Shown: piece by piece, positions 55,326 through 64,000 of the stretch | How the letters are laid out: every line of letters starts with the position of its first letter | Numbering within the stretch: the stretch's first letter is position 1 | Assembly: GCF_016906535.1 (NCBI RefSeq) | Contig: NC_057371.1 | Location: 124,001-188,000, forward strand | Source of the DNA: Rhizoctonia solani | Lineage: Eukaryota; Basidiomycota; Agaricomycetes; Cantharellales; Ceratobasidiaceae | Length of the DNA: 64,000 nucleotides | Direction of reading: 5' to 3' | Notes under the pieces: model-generated | Told to the model about the DNA's origin: nothing | Database searches by the model: none | Seen by the model: only the letters and a program-made list of their open reading frames with translations | Translations under genes and position numbers: made by a program

Positions 55326-56915
55326 TTTGACCAATTGGTCCGCAGCTGGAGACGAGGCGGTGCTGATCCCCGAAGTCAAGACCGAATCCACGCTTCGCGT
55401 CATCGAATCGAACAAATATAAACGCTCTTTGCCAATACATCGGCACCCTAGTCCAATAAGGCGGACCACAGCGACATTGTTGTCCCGAGGTATAGAAATT
55501 AGCCCACGGAAGGATGAGATAACTCGTTAAATATGGATTCGCACCCGCGTTGCGCAAAGAACCCTGGGTTTACACGGAAACATAGCTCATAAGGAGCCCC
55601 ACCGCCTTATGAATGTATTGCTTACTTCTCCGGGTCGATCATATCCTCTTGATCTGCTTGTTCCGCGGGATCCAATGTCGTTGACATGACGGGGGTCACA
55701 CAGCGAACATGCCAATACGTTTACAACAAGACGCCGAGTGCTCCAAGAGTATTCAAGTTTCCAATCCGCAGCATATGCAGAGCTGAGCGGTACACAAGAA
55801 GGCGTGGCCCGTGAGAGGCTAGGGTGGTCTCCATTTCACTTGAGCTCTTGTGTTTACGTTTGCTTAGATTGAGCCATACTTAAGCGCCAACAGAGCCTTG
55901 GCGCTCAGAATCGTGCGCTAACACTTGGCCTTCTCTACAAAATCCCGCTGGGGTTCGCGCGCTCGGTGGACACGCCTGGGGGCAGCAAGGTAATCCTATA
56001 GCTATGGACGACTGGGGGAAGCCCTAGGAGGCACAGCCACCCTACTACATCGGGAGTACCGATGGTTCTCCTTACGCTCGCCAAGGAGAGTAACGGATAT
56101 AGCCCAGTCACCACGCGCCTTACTAAACTTGGAGAATATTGCATTAATCTCTTTAGATGCCATACATGCTAGGTGACTAAGGTTTTATGGAGCTCGGCGA
56201 GCCATAGGTACTCCTGAGCGCTTGCGAACCCCAGCGGGTTTCGTAGAATGTAAGCTTACGACCTTTGTCCTTGATGGGGACGCTAATCCACGTCCAAAAC
56301 CCAAGGGGGTGGTTGTATTGTAAATCGTTGGATGTTGTTTGTTCAGATCCATGGTACCCATCTTGTTGTTCAATCATAAAGCTGCTTGAAACACAAAGCT
56401 TGTCGCTTTTGTTATGAGTATCTCAGCCAAACAAGCGTCAGCTAAATCGCAGTCCCATCGTTACCTCTAGTGAGTAACGAAACTGAGTTCAATCAAACCA
56501 CCCGTGTTCAGATGTAACAGGTAAAATGGTCGCATACACACTATTCCACCGATTTTAAGTGATACTATAGTGATATGGGTGGTTTTGTTTGTGGATTATG
56601 CTAAACGATGTGTGTGTCAATAGAGCTTAGCCATTTTCTAGTGGAGCACGCATACGAGCCGCAAAAAAGAAAGAATTGGTGCGATTCCAATTACTTTATG
56701 ATAAACAAAGCTGACGCAATGAGGTCATGCAGAGCTATCCCCTCAGCTCGCCAATCGTTTAGACTTACTCTCTTAGATCTAGGCGCGCTGAAACAACCAC
56801 ACGAGAGGCACGAGGTAGGGCAAAGGGGTGCCCCCCCCTAACCAATATACGTTATTCCCTCCCCTTCCTTTCCTCAATTCCTTGCAGCGTCTAACCCCCC
56901 TGACCAAGAGTTCCA
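55326..56915. other. 1.6 kb without a recognised gene
   Basis: Contains two copies in inverse orientation of CCCGCTGGGGTTCGC-like sequence (55945-55959 and, reversed, 56224-56239). Open frames on the minus strand between them have no recognisable domain. A C-run (56830-56838) precedes the next gene. Confidence 0.4.
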
Positions 56916-58208
56916 ATGTTTTTCTCAGCTCCTGTATCAACTTTCTTGTACAGCGGTGTGGCAGGTAGTATCTCAGCCGGTTGTAATAGCTTATCAGTTC
57001 GTCCACGACCTAATGATCGCTTCCGCATACCAAGGCCGCTGAGCTGGAACACTCGCCACGAGTGCCTAGGCGAGGAGTGGTACAACGAGCACAAGGGCAA
57101 GACTTTCAGCACACTGCAATATCGCAAGCAGAATGAAGCTCCCTGGCATGAGTTTATTCTTCTCTTCCTTGATGACAGGTCCGTATGCCGCGTCGAGCGC
57201 ACAGGAATGGCCGATGAAAATAACCGACATGGTGCCCTATTCTCCCATGAAATCCCCGCGGTTGATTTTATGCAAGTTCTCCCCGCATCCGTGGCGTCTG
57301 ACTATGAGGCCGGTCCAGTCAAGTCGATGCTTGTTACAGAAATCCGTTACCTTGAAGAAATCAAGTTACTCTCGGTCCTTGATATATGCTACGCTATGCA
57401 ACTCGATTCAGATGCGAAAAAGTATACGCTATGGAGGTTCAATTGTTATTTCTTCGCGTGGTCCATTATTCTCATATTATCGCGACAAATTGCTCAATGG
57501 GACCTAGCATTTATGGGCTCAAAATGGGACGATGCTTGTAATGACGCCGCCAAGGCACTCGGTTTAGCATCCCACAAGTCATTCAATAACCTTGCTTTTG
57601 GACTTGAAGATTTGCTCACTGCAACAGGGGACAAAAGGATTTGTGAAATCGTCGCCCAACACATCCGGGGGCAAAGCCCTCTACTTAACAGGCGCGCAAA
57701 AGCACTTTTGTGGACAAAGCAAGCCCCAGATATTATAAGACGGCGCCTTGAAAACTCCATAAGACACTCAATCACTGAGAACACATTCCATATTCTTTTT
57801 CCAGAATTTGGGAGATTCAGCCTCCAGTCACCTATCACGCCTATCGAGCCAAAGCCTTGGGATCGCGACCAACCATCCACGGCCCATTATCCTACCTCAG
57901 CGCCTATATCTACCAAAAGCCATGAGCATATGGTACCAAAAACTGACACCCTTCCTGTTACACCAGCGAGATCGCACCCGTTCCCAACCCTTTCCGAGTT
58001 TTTCCACGCACCCATGTACCAGACTTCATCGTTAGTTCTGAGCGCTGTTTACGAAGGAGTCAGGATTATTTCTCAACCAGAAAGCCAAAATGCAGTGGGG
58101 ATTCCTGCTATGGATCTTAGTGATTGGCGATCTCAACTAGATCGTCTACTTACTGAGACGAGCCTTACTGACCCGTCATACCTCCGGGATTTAACAACAA
58201 CTCAATAA
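56916..58208 (+). CDS. unknown 430-codon protein, possible NlpC/P60-LRAT-like fold
   Basis: Single open frame, ATG 56916 to TAA 58208. Not recognised. The first ~30 residues (MFFSAPVSTFLYSGVAGSIS) could be a poorly defined signal or an untranslated part read through. Then WNTRHECLGEEWYNEH, APWHEFILLFLDDRSVCRV, ISL-type strands, LDICYAMQLDS, KYTLWRFNCYFFAWSIILIL, WDLAFMG, and a C-terminal ~100 residues rich in Pro/Ser/Thr. A His in WHEFILLFL followed about 100 residues later by Cys in FNCYFFAW is the spacing and context of permuted papain-fold enzymes such as LRAT and PPPDE families; this is a weak structural guess. Flanked by intergenic DNA and transposons. Confidence 0.6.
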   Translation: MFFSAPVSTFLYSGVAGSISAGCNSLSVRPRPNDRFRIPRPLSWNTRHECLGEEWYNEHKGKTFSTLQYRKQNEAPWHEFILLFLDDRSVCRVERTGMADENNRHGALFSHEIPAVDFMQVLPASVASDYEAGPVKSMLVTEIRYLEEIKLLSVLDICYAMQLDSDAKKYTLWRFNCYFFAWSIILILSRQIAQWDLAFMGSKWDDACNDAAKALGLASHKSFNNLAFGLEDLLTATGDKRICEIVAQHIRGQSPLLNRRAKALLWTKQAPDIIRRRLENSIRHSITENTFHILFPEFGRFSLQSPITPIEPKPWDRDQPSTAHYPTSAPISTKSHEHMVPKTDTLPVTPARSHPFPTLSEFFHAPMYQTSSLVLSAVYEGVRIISQPESQNAVGIPAMDLSDWRSQLDRLLTETSLTDPSYLRDLTTTQ

Positions 58209-58490
58209 ACTTTTGAGACACACTAATTTAAGACTCTTAAATAAAATCAAATTGAGTTTGATAAATGAGATAGGCATGACAAAACACGGGGATAATACAA
58301 AAAAAGGAAAAAGGAAAAACAAAAACAAAAAGGGAGGTAAAACAAAAAGTAAAACATAAGGTCAAAAACAAAGAAGGAATGCCCAGTATAGTAACAAATC
58401 CCCTAGAGCAATCTTATACACAACATCCCATGTAGTAGGTACATATTTACAGTTGCACACAAAAACATGGGATCTTGTTGTAGACACAGG
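58209..58490. other. A-rich intergenic stretch
   Basis: 58295-58365 is rich in AAAAACAAAAA-like runs. No gene. Confidence 0.4.
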
Positions 58491-58708
58491 ACTAAGCAAA
58501 AACTGTTTTTGTTATAACACCAGGGGTTTGGTAATGGTGTGTTAACACACTAATAACATGTCATTACATAAATACATGTGATAACACTGGCATGATATAC
58601 AGTTGTAATATCATGTAATACAAATTACACCATTACCAAACCCCTGATCTTACAACAGCCCAATTATATGTAATCACATGTTATTCCACCCCACATATTT
58701 TGCTGAGA
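58491..58708 (+). mobile_element. fold-back element, copy 1 (about 218 bp)
   Basis: Contains GGGGTTTGGTAATGGTGT near 58526 and its reverse complement near 58625, forming a large hairpin. Edges resemble copy 2 (TTTTGCTGAGA on the right) but the left edge has diverged. Non-coding. Confidence 0.7.
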
Positions 58709-59094
58709 ACAGAAGAAGTGATTTTTACTACATTTTCTTCCTTTTAGGCAAAGTCCAACAAACAACATTTTCAATTTTGTGACCTTACTGTGAGCCCAGA
58801 AGGTGCAGATAATCCAGACCTTGGAGGAACACAGTGCCTTAGTGCTTAACCCATACACCTAACACCTCTGCCACATTACTAAGCAGTACTACCATCTCTG
58901 CCTCAGTCACATGACTGACACAAACTCATAAGTAGGGGTGCTGATGAAGCAGGGTTCTTGTTTGGCACAGCATTTGATCTTCTATTGTTAATAGCACTGA
59001 CTTATAAATGTAGCTAGTGTGACAAAGGTCAATTAAAAAAATCACTTGAGCTATGTAATGTCTTTCCTAATGACTTCTTGTAACCCTAAGTATA
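58709..59094. repeat. degenerate LTR-like sequence
   Basis: 58751-58785 (AACAAACAACATTTTCAA) and 58930-58960 match parts of the repeats at 59376-59830 and 60405-60870. A diverged third copy is likely. Confidence 0.45.
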
Positions 59095-59312
59095 TCTCAG
59101 CAAAAACTGTTTTTGTTGTAACACCAGGGGTTTGGTAATGGTGTATTAACACACCAATAACATGTCATTACACAAATACACATGATAATGCTGATGTGAT
59201 GTACAGTTATAACACCATGTAACACCAATTACACCATTACCAAACCCCTGATGTTACAACACCCCAATTACATGTAATTGCATGTTGTTCCACCCCACAT
59301 ATCTTGCTGAGA
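59095..59312 (+). mobile_element. fold-back element, copy 2 (218 bp)
   Basis: Begins TCTCAGCAA and ends TTGCTGAGA, flanked by TA on both sides (59093-59094, 59313-59314). Internal inverted copies of AGGGGTTTGGTAATGGTGT. Consistent with a Tc1/mariner-type MITE. Confidence 0.75.
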
Positions 59313-59375
59313 TAAGGAGGGTGGTCAATCATAGTTATCCCCAGGTAAATTACCTCTTCTCAGCACCCACAGGTG

Positions 59376-59830
59376 TTGTAGACACACTCAATACCACAGA
59401 TTTTATTCCAATTTTCTCAAATTTAAACAAAGTCAAACAAACAACATTTTCAATCACATGACTTTGGCGCTTATACCATACACTAAGCGCCAAGCCATGT
59501 CCCTGTCCACACTTACTCACCATAAGTAGCCACCTCCACCTGATGACATCATTATGACATGTCAGTGACATGTATGCATGAGTAAGGCTGCTGATGGAGC
59601 AGTCTTTTTATTGGATTAGGTTTTGCATGTTCTGGATTTGTAATCACATAGCCTCTGTAATATATAAGGAGAGTAATCAACCATGGTAATCCCAGGTTGA
59701 TTACCTCTTGTTGACACCTTACTTGCCCAGGCTTTAGGTCTTGTCACTTGGCCACTAAGTAGATAGCTTCCACACTGCCTCAAGCAGAGTCTTCATTATA
59801 TGTAGATAGTTTGCCAACACTTTACAGCAT
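59376..59830 (+). repeat. LTR-like repeat, family D, copy 1
   Basis: Begins TGTTGTAGACACACTC; shares long stretches (for example AACATTTTCAATCACATGAC and TAGCCACCTCCACCTGATGA) with 60405-60870. Directly followed by the start of copy 2. Confidence 0.6.
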
Positions 59831-59832
59831 AT

Positions 59833-60870
59833 TGTTGTAGACACACTTATACCAAGGGTGTTGTACTCCACTGTAAGGTGGGTACTTGCTAGTGGTGGGC
59901 GCTTAAGGCCATAACTACTACAGACACTGCTTAAGTAATCTACTCTAAGGCTATACTACTTAGCGCTTAAGGCGCTCTACTACTAGTTACTGATGACAAG
60001 GGGGCCTTAGGCCTGGGAGGTGTGATGAGTAAATATAGGGGGTTAACTTCTGAGATGACTAAGGCCGGCTACTTAGCTGGCTTCTGATATCCTCCTCTAA
60101 TGAGTAAGAGACAAGGTAAAATTGACTTGGGGGCTCCAAGCAATTTTCCTGCTGTATATATAGACATAGGTGCGCTATTTACATGGTCTGTGCACGTGAG
60201 AAAAGAAGTACATGGTGAGAATGAGAAGCGTGCTGCGGGCTGCGCAGAAGCGTGGATTTTCTCCTAAGCGCCCTTGGCACGGCATCTTGGCATAATAAGC
60301 GCCAAGATCACGTGATTGAAAAAGTAAAGATATTAAGTCCGTAAAAAACTAAAATATCAGAAAATTCAGGCAAATCCGGTGGTATAGGTTAGGAGGTTAT
60401 AACAAAGGGAAATCATTCCCATTTTCTTGATTTTAAACAAAGTCAAACAGACAACATTTTCAATCACATGACCTTGGCGCTTATATCATACGCTAAGCGC
60501 TGAGCCACATCCCCATCTGCGCTTAATCAGCAATACATAGCCACCTCCACCTGATGATGTCATTATGACACACCAGTGACATGTATGCATGAGTAAGGCC
60601 AACTGCAGAGCAGGGTTCTTATTTGATATAAATAACTTCTTTTCACACAGAGATTGTATTTGTAATTAGCCTACCCTGTAATATAAGGAGGCCAACCAAC
60701 CATGGTAATACCCAGGTCAATTACCTCTTGTTGCATCTTTACATTGTACAAGGGCCTTATAGCCCAGTAACCCACTTAGTTCAACACCTTAAGCATCCTC
60801 TCCACTGTACTTAGGTAGTTTACAGACACCTTATAGTGTTTGTCACTGTAGTTAGTAGTTAGTACGTCAT
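59833..60870 (+). repeat. LTR-like repeat, family D, copy 2, split by a solo LTR
   Basis: Start TGTTGTAGACACACTT at 59833-59858, continuing at 60405 after the solo LTR. The right end is not defined; 60870 is an estimate. Confidence 0.55.
59859..60404 (-). mobile_element. solo LTR, family B (546 bp)
   Basis: Plus strand begins TGTTGTACTCCACTG and ends GAGGTTATAACA, with the duplication AAGGG (59854-59858, 60405-60409). Reverse orientation of the copies at 45353 and 61931. Confidence 0.92.
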
Positions 60871-60965
60871 AGGGTAGTTCACTGCTGCCTTAAAGCAGAC
60901 CACTGTAATAGTTACCTGGCCACAAGCACCTGCACCCTTGACATCCTTACAGATGTCTAGGACAC

Positions 60966-61416
60966 TGTCACAACTCAGCTCAGACCTATGGTACAAGGGG
61001 GCTTAAAGTCTGTGGCCCTATCACCAATGGACTATGAAACAAGGTAGAGGGGCAACAAGGGCCCAAGGGTTATGGTTTGGGGGTAGAGGGCAACAATGGC
61101 CTGGTTAATGATGTCTTAGTTAAAGTGCACTATGCTCAACAAGGGAGCAGGGCAATGGGTAGGTGAGAACTGAGGGTGAATTGACAAAGAGGTCAAGTCT
61201 TGCTGTTTTAGCAGCAACTTGACCTGGTTTAAATACATGAGACAAGCCACATCAAAAACAACAGTACTAAATAGTGAGTCATTTACAATTTCACATCATG
61301 TATCAAATATGTCATGTGATCTTGATGAGTCATAAATATATACCAAAAAAGGAAACTGTCTCAAAAAAAGATAGAAAATAGTAAAAAATTATGTCATGCC
61401 AATGAAGGTCATGACA
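60966..61416 (-). repeat. 3' LTR of the second chromovirus (451 bp)
   Basis: Begins TGTCACAACTCAGCTC and ends GGTCATGACA on the plus strand; aligns throughout with the LTRs at 36690 and 42971. Confidence 0.92.
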
Positions 61417-61930
61417 TTACCCCCTCTTCAAGCTCCAATTGCATCTGGGTACTCTTCATGGAATTCTTTTCTTGCTTTGTTGGCATTGGCCACATTATCA
61501 ACTGGTTCCCATAAATTACTTCCTTCATCATATCCCTTCCATTTAACCAGGTACCATAATTTTCTTCCCTTGCTGTGTCCTTTCCATTTACTATTCAGGA
61601 TTTTTTCTACTTTGTATTCCTCCTCACCTTCTTCTGTGACAATAGGTGCAGGTTGGGGAGGATCACGTCCATGAGGATCAGGATGGAATTTTGTAAGGAG
61701 GTTGATATGGAAGACAGGATGTATGCGCATAGTATGAGGTAATTGAAGTTTATATGCATGGGATCCTATTTTCTCAATCACTAAGTAGGGTCCTAGTTTT
61801 TTGTGGCTAAGTTTTATGGAGGGTCTATTGGTGGATATGTTTTGATGACTTAGCCAGACCTTGTCCCCTACTTGGATTTCCTCTTCCTTCCTATGTTTTT
61901 GATCATAGAAGTATTTCATCCTTTCTTGTG

Positions 61931-62931
61931 TGTTATAACCTCCTAACTTATACCACTGGATTTGCCTGGGTTTTCTGATATTTTTAGTATTTTTTACGGA
62001 CTTGATATCTTTACTTTTTCAATCATGTGATCTTGGCGCTTATTATGCCAAGATGCCGCGCCAAGATGCCGTGCCAAGGGCGCTTAGGAGAGATCCACGC
62101 TTCTGCGCAGCCCGCAGCACGCTTCCTTTTTCACATGGACTCTTCCTTTCCCACACGCTTTGACCATGTACATACTTCTGTTTTGTCTATATATACAGCA
62201 GGAAAATTGCTTGGAGACCCCAAGTCAATTTTACCTTGTCTCTATTCATTGAGGAGGGACTAGTCAGCCAGCTAAGTAGCCAGCCCCCCAGTTATCTTCA
62301 GAAGTTTACCCATCCTATTAACTCATCATACCTCCCAGGCCTTTGGCCCCCTTGCAGTAGTTAGTAGTAGATGTCATAACCTATATCTGGAAAGGTTATT
62401 ACCATATATCCACTGTCAAAGATATATATATATATGTGATGCACAGTGATATATGAATAATATATATTGCTGGGGGATGTTGCACTCCCCCTGCCCCCCT
62501 AGCCGCAGGCCAATGTTAAGGGAGCCCGCGGGCAAGGTCTGAATAATATATTATTATAGAAGAGATTATGTCATCCCCCCCCCACCTCAAATCCGTAGTA
62601 GTTTAGTATAGTATTTGATAAAGGACTGGAGGGGGGGAGGTCATGTGACCCTGGTGGACTGTCAGTCTCTAAGTCATGAGCCCTTAGAGTAATGACAGTT
62701 CTGACTGCATATATGTGAGTATATGCGGCCTTCTAAAGACTGTGGAATATCCTATTAGTAGGTGGCTTGGTCAGGAGACATGCCAGCAAAGGCATGGGTC
62801 ATGACAGTAGAAGCCTGCCTTACAGCGGCAATAGTATAGCCTTGGTAGATTAGATTACATACGCTTGTAGTAGTACGGCCATAAGCGCCCGCTCCCACCA
62901 GCGTGTACCCACCTTACAGTGGGGTACAACA
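61931..62931 (+). mobile_element. solo LTR, family B, inside the integrase (1001 bp with nested insert)
   Basis: Begins TGTTATAACCTCCTAAC and ends GGGGTACAACA, flanked by TTGTG (61926-61930, 62932-62936). Longer than the other copies because it contains another solo LTR at 62372-62806. Confidence 0.95.
62372..62806 (+). mobile_element. solo LTR nested within the solo LTR (435 bp)
   Basis: Begins TGTCATAACC and ends GGGTCATGACA; duplication GTAGA (62367-62371, 62807-62811). Contains an AT dinucleotide run near 62421 and a C-run near 62575. Different family from its host LTR. Confidence 0.92.
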
Positions 62932-64000
62932 TTGTGACAAGGAGAGTGCTGCTTTAACTTCATCATACCCCTTTTCTAGGAATTCTGCATGTTTGTCTGC
63001 ATTGGGAACTGTCTCATCTAATTTTTGTCCAACAGAAAATTGTGGATTTAACCCATAGCATACTTGGAAGGGTGATTTGCCAGTTGATGTTTGTTTTAAG
63101 TTGTTGAGGGCAAATTCTGCTATGGGCAATAGTGAAACCCAATCTAATTGGCAATGATTACCAAACATGCAAATAAAGACTTCAGCCTCCTGTTGGATCC
63201 ATTCTGTTTGGCCTTCAGTTTGGGGATGATAAGCTGTAGAAAATGTGGGCTTGATATCCAATCTTTTATACAGATGTCTGATAAACTTGGTGTTGAAGTT
63301 GGGACCTCTATTGGATACTGTGCTTCTGGGCAATCCATGTAATTTCCATATATACAACATGAAAAGGTTGGCTATATTGATGGCAGATGCTGTGGATTGG
63401 GTAGGAATAAAATGGACCATTTTAGAGAACCTGTCAATGACTGTGAATATGGCATCAAACCCTTCTGACATTGGTAGTCCCACAATCATATCATAAGCTA
63501 TATCTTCCCAGGGGCATTCTGGTATTTGTAATGGTTTTAACAGGCCTATGGGTACTTGATTTGTAGGTTTGGACCAAATGCAGGTTTTGAAATGGCTGAC
63601 ATAAGAGTTGACAAACTTTTTCAGTGATGGCCAGTAGTAATTTCTGGAGACAAGTTCCAATGTTCTGGCTTGTCCTGGATGTCCTGCAGCTAATGCATTG
63701 TGCCTTGATTCTAAAATGAGGTTCCTAATGGTTTCATCTTTGAGTACAAAGATTTTTCCTTGATACCATAGTAGGCCCTCTTTTAATTCCCAGTCAACCA
63801 CTTTGTCCTTGTTCTGGAGTTTATGCAAGATTTCTTTAAGACGGTCATCCTCATAGATTGCTTCACCAATTAGGTTGTTAATTTCCTGATCTGGAGTGAT
63901 TGCTGAGATAAAAAGTTCCAGCTTCAGGAGAACTTGGTTCTCTACCCCCCCTTCAAGGGGTACTAAGTCATATTGTCTGGAAAGGATATCTGCCTTCTTG

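Larger units (their letters stand above)
60966..64000 (-). mobile_element. second Tf1/sushi-like chromovirus, 3' part, older copy
   Basis: 3' LTR at 60966-61416, then PPT, chromodomain and integrase, running off the right edge in the RNase H region. Homologous to the complete element at 36690-43416 but more diverged, and interrupted by a nested pair of solo LTRs. The LTR keeps GGTCAAGTCTTG, while its TATA box has changed to a TTTAAATAC-like sequence. Confidence 0.93.
61428..64000 (-). pseudogene. second chromovirus pol (RNase H end, integrase, chromodomain), interrupted
   Basis: Open from the right edge (KKADILSRQYDLVPL) through HNALAAGHPGQ, VIDRFSKMVHFIP and VSNRGPNF to AALSLSQ at about 62937. 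The frame then resumes at 61930 with ERMKYFYDQKHRKEEEI and ends with the chromodomain WYLVKWKGYDEGSNLWEP. The break is exactly the 1001 bp solo LTR plus a 5-bp duplication. Point changes: the second catalytic Asp of the integrase is Asn (VSNRG), a zinc-finger Cys is Phe (SHFKTC), and many Arg of the sister copy are Cys, Trp or Gln. Non-functional. Confidence 0.93.

Noticed and set aside
55935..56377. Possible mitochondrial-derived insert, based on the repeated GGGGTTCGC motif and odd composition
   Set aside because: No recognisable mitochondrial gene or RNA; left as unassigned.
1..64000. CRISPR arrays, operons, bacterial ribosome binding sites, rRNA or tRNA genes
   Set aside because: No regularly spaced repeats, no cloverleaf or rRNA-like segment seen; the gene structure is eukaryotic.

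Overview
The window looks like nuclear DNA of a basidiomycete fungus. Genes carry many short (about 45-65 bp) GT-AG introns, a STAND/NACHT protein of the incompatibility type lies at the left edge, and chromodomain LTR retrotransposons, a Tnp2-type CACTA transposon and tandem thaumatin-like genes follow. The N-terminal exons of the NACHT protein and the thaumatin-like family resemble what is common in Rhizoctonia (Ceratobasidiaceae). That assignment is an inference, not a database result.

Left part (1-15.8 kb) is mostly host genes: a NACHT/STAND protein (minus, open at the left edge), a multi-membrane-span M28 peptidase of the Pff1 type, an RBR E3 ubiquitin ligase with an unexpected N-terminal domain that looks like a cysteine peptidase, and a Mid2-like cell-wall sensor. 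Three small TIR elements are scattered here.

Middle (15.8-33.2 kb): a thaumatin-like gene is split by an 8.9 kb CACTA transposon lying exactly inside a 52 bp intron. The transposon carries a Tnp2 transposase and a divergently transcribed passenger gene. Beyond it are a cysteine-rich secreted protein with GCC2/GCC3-like repeats, HMG-CoA synthase, and two more thaumatin-like genes.

35.6-46.2 kb is a transposon nest. A Tc1/mariner element with 207 bp inverted repeats was hit by an LTR element now reduced to a solo LTR. That LTR was in turn hit by a 6.7 kb Tf1/sushi-like chromovirus whose LTRs are nearly identical. The chromovirus appears to use self-priming: a 13-nt segment about 32 nt below the LTR TATA box is perfectly complementary to the primer-binding site next to the LTR. 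Beside the nest, a 212 bp MITE is split by another solo LTR.

46.6-58.2 kb returns to genes: three thaumatin-like genes, one thaumatin-like pseudogene, a GPI-anchored secreted protein, and an unrecognised protein with a possible NlpC/P60-LRAT-like His/Cys pair. Thaumatin-like loci total seven.

58.2-64 kb is again repeats: two fold-back elements, degenerate LTR-like repeats interrupted by a solo LTR, and a second, older chromovirus running off the right edge. Its integrase is interrupted by a solo LTR that itself contains another solo LTR. Differences between repeat copies are largely transitions at CpG, suggesting cytosine-methylation-driven decay.
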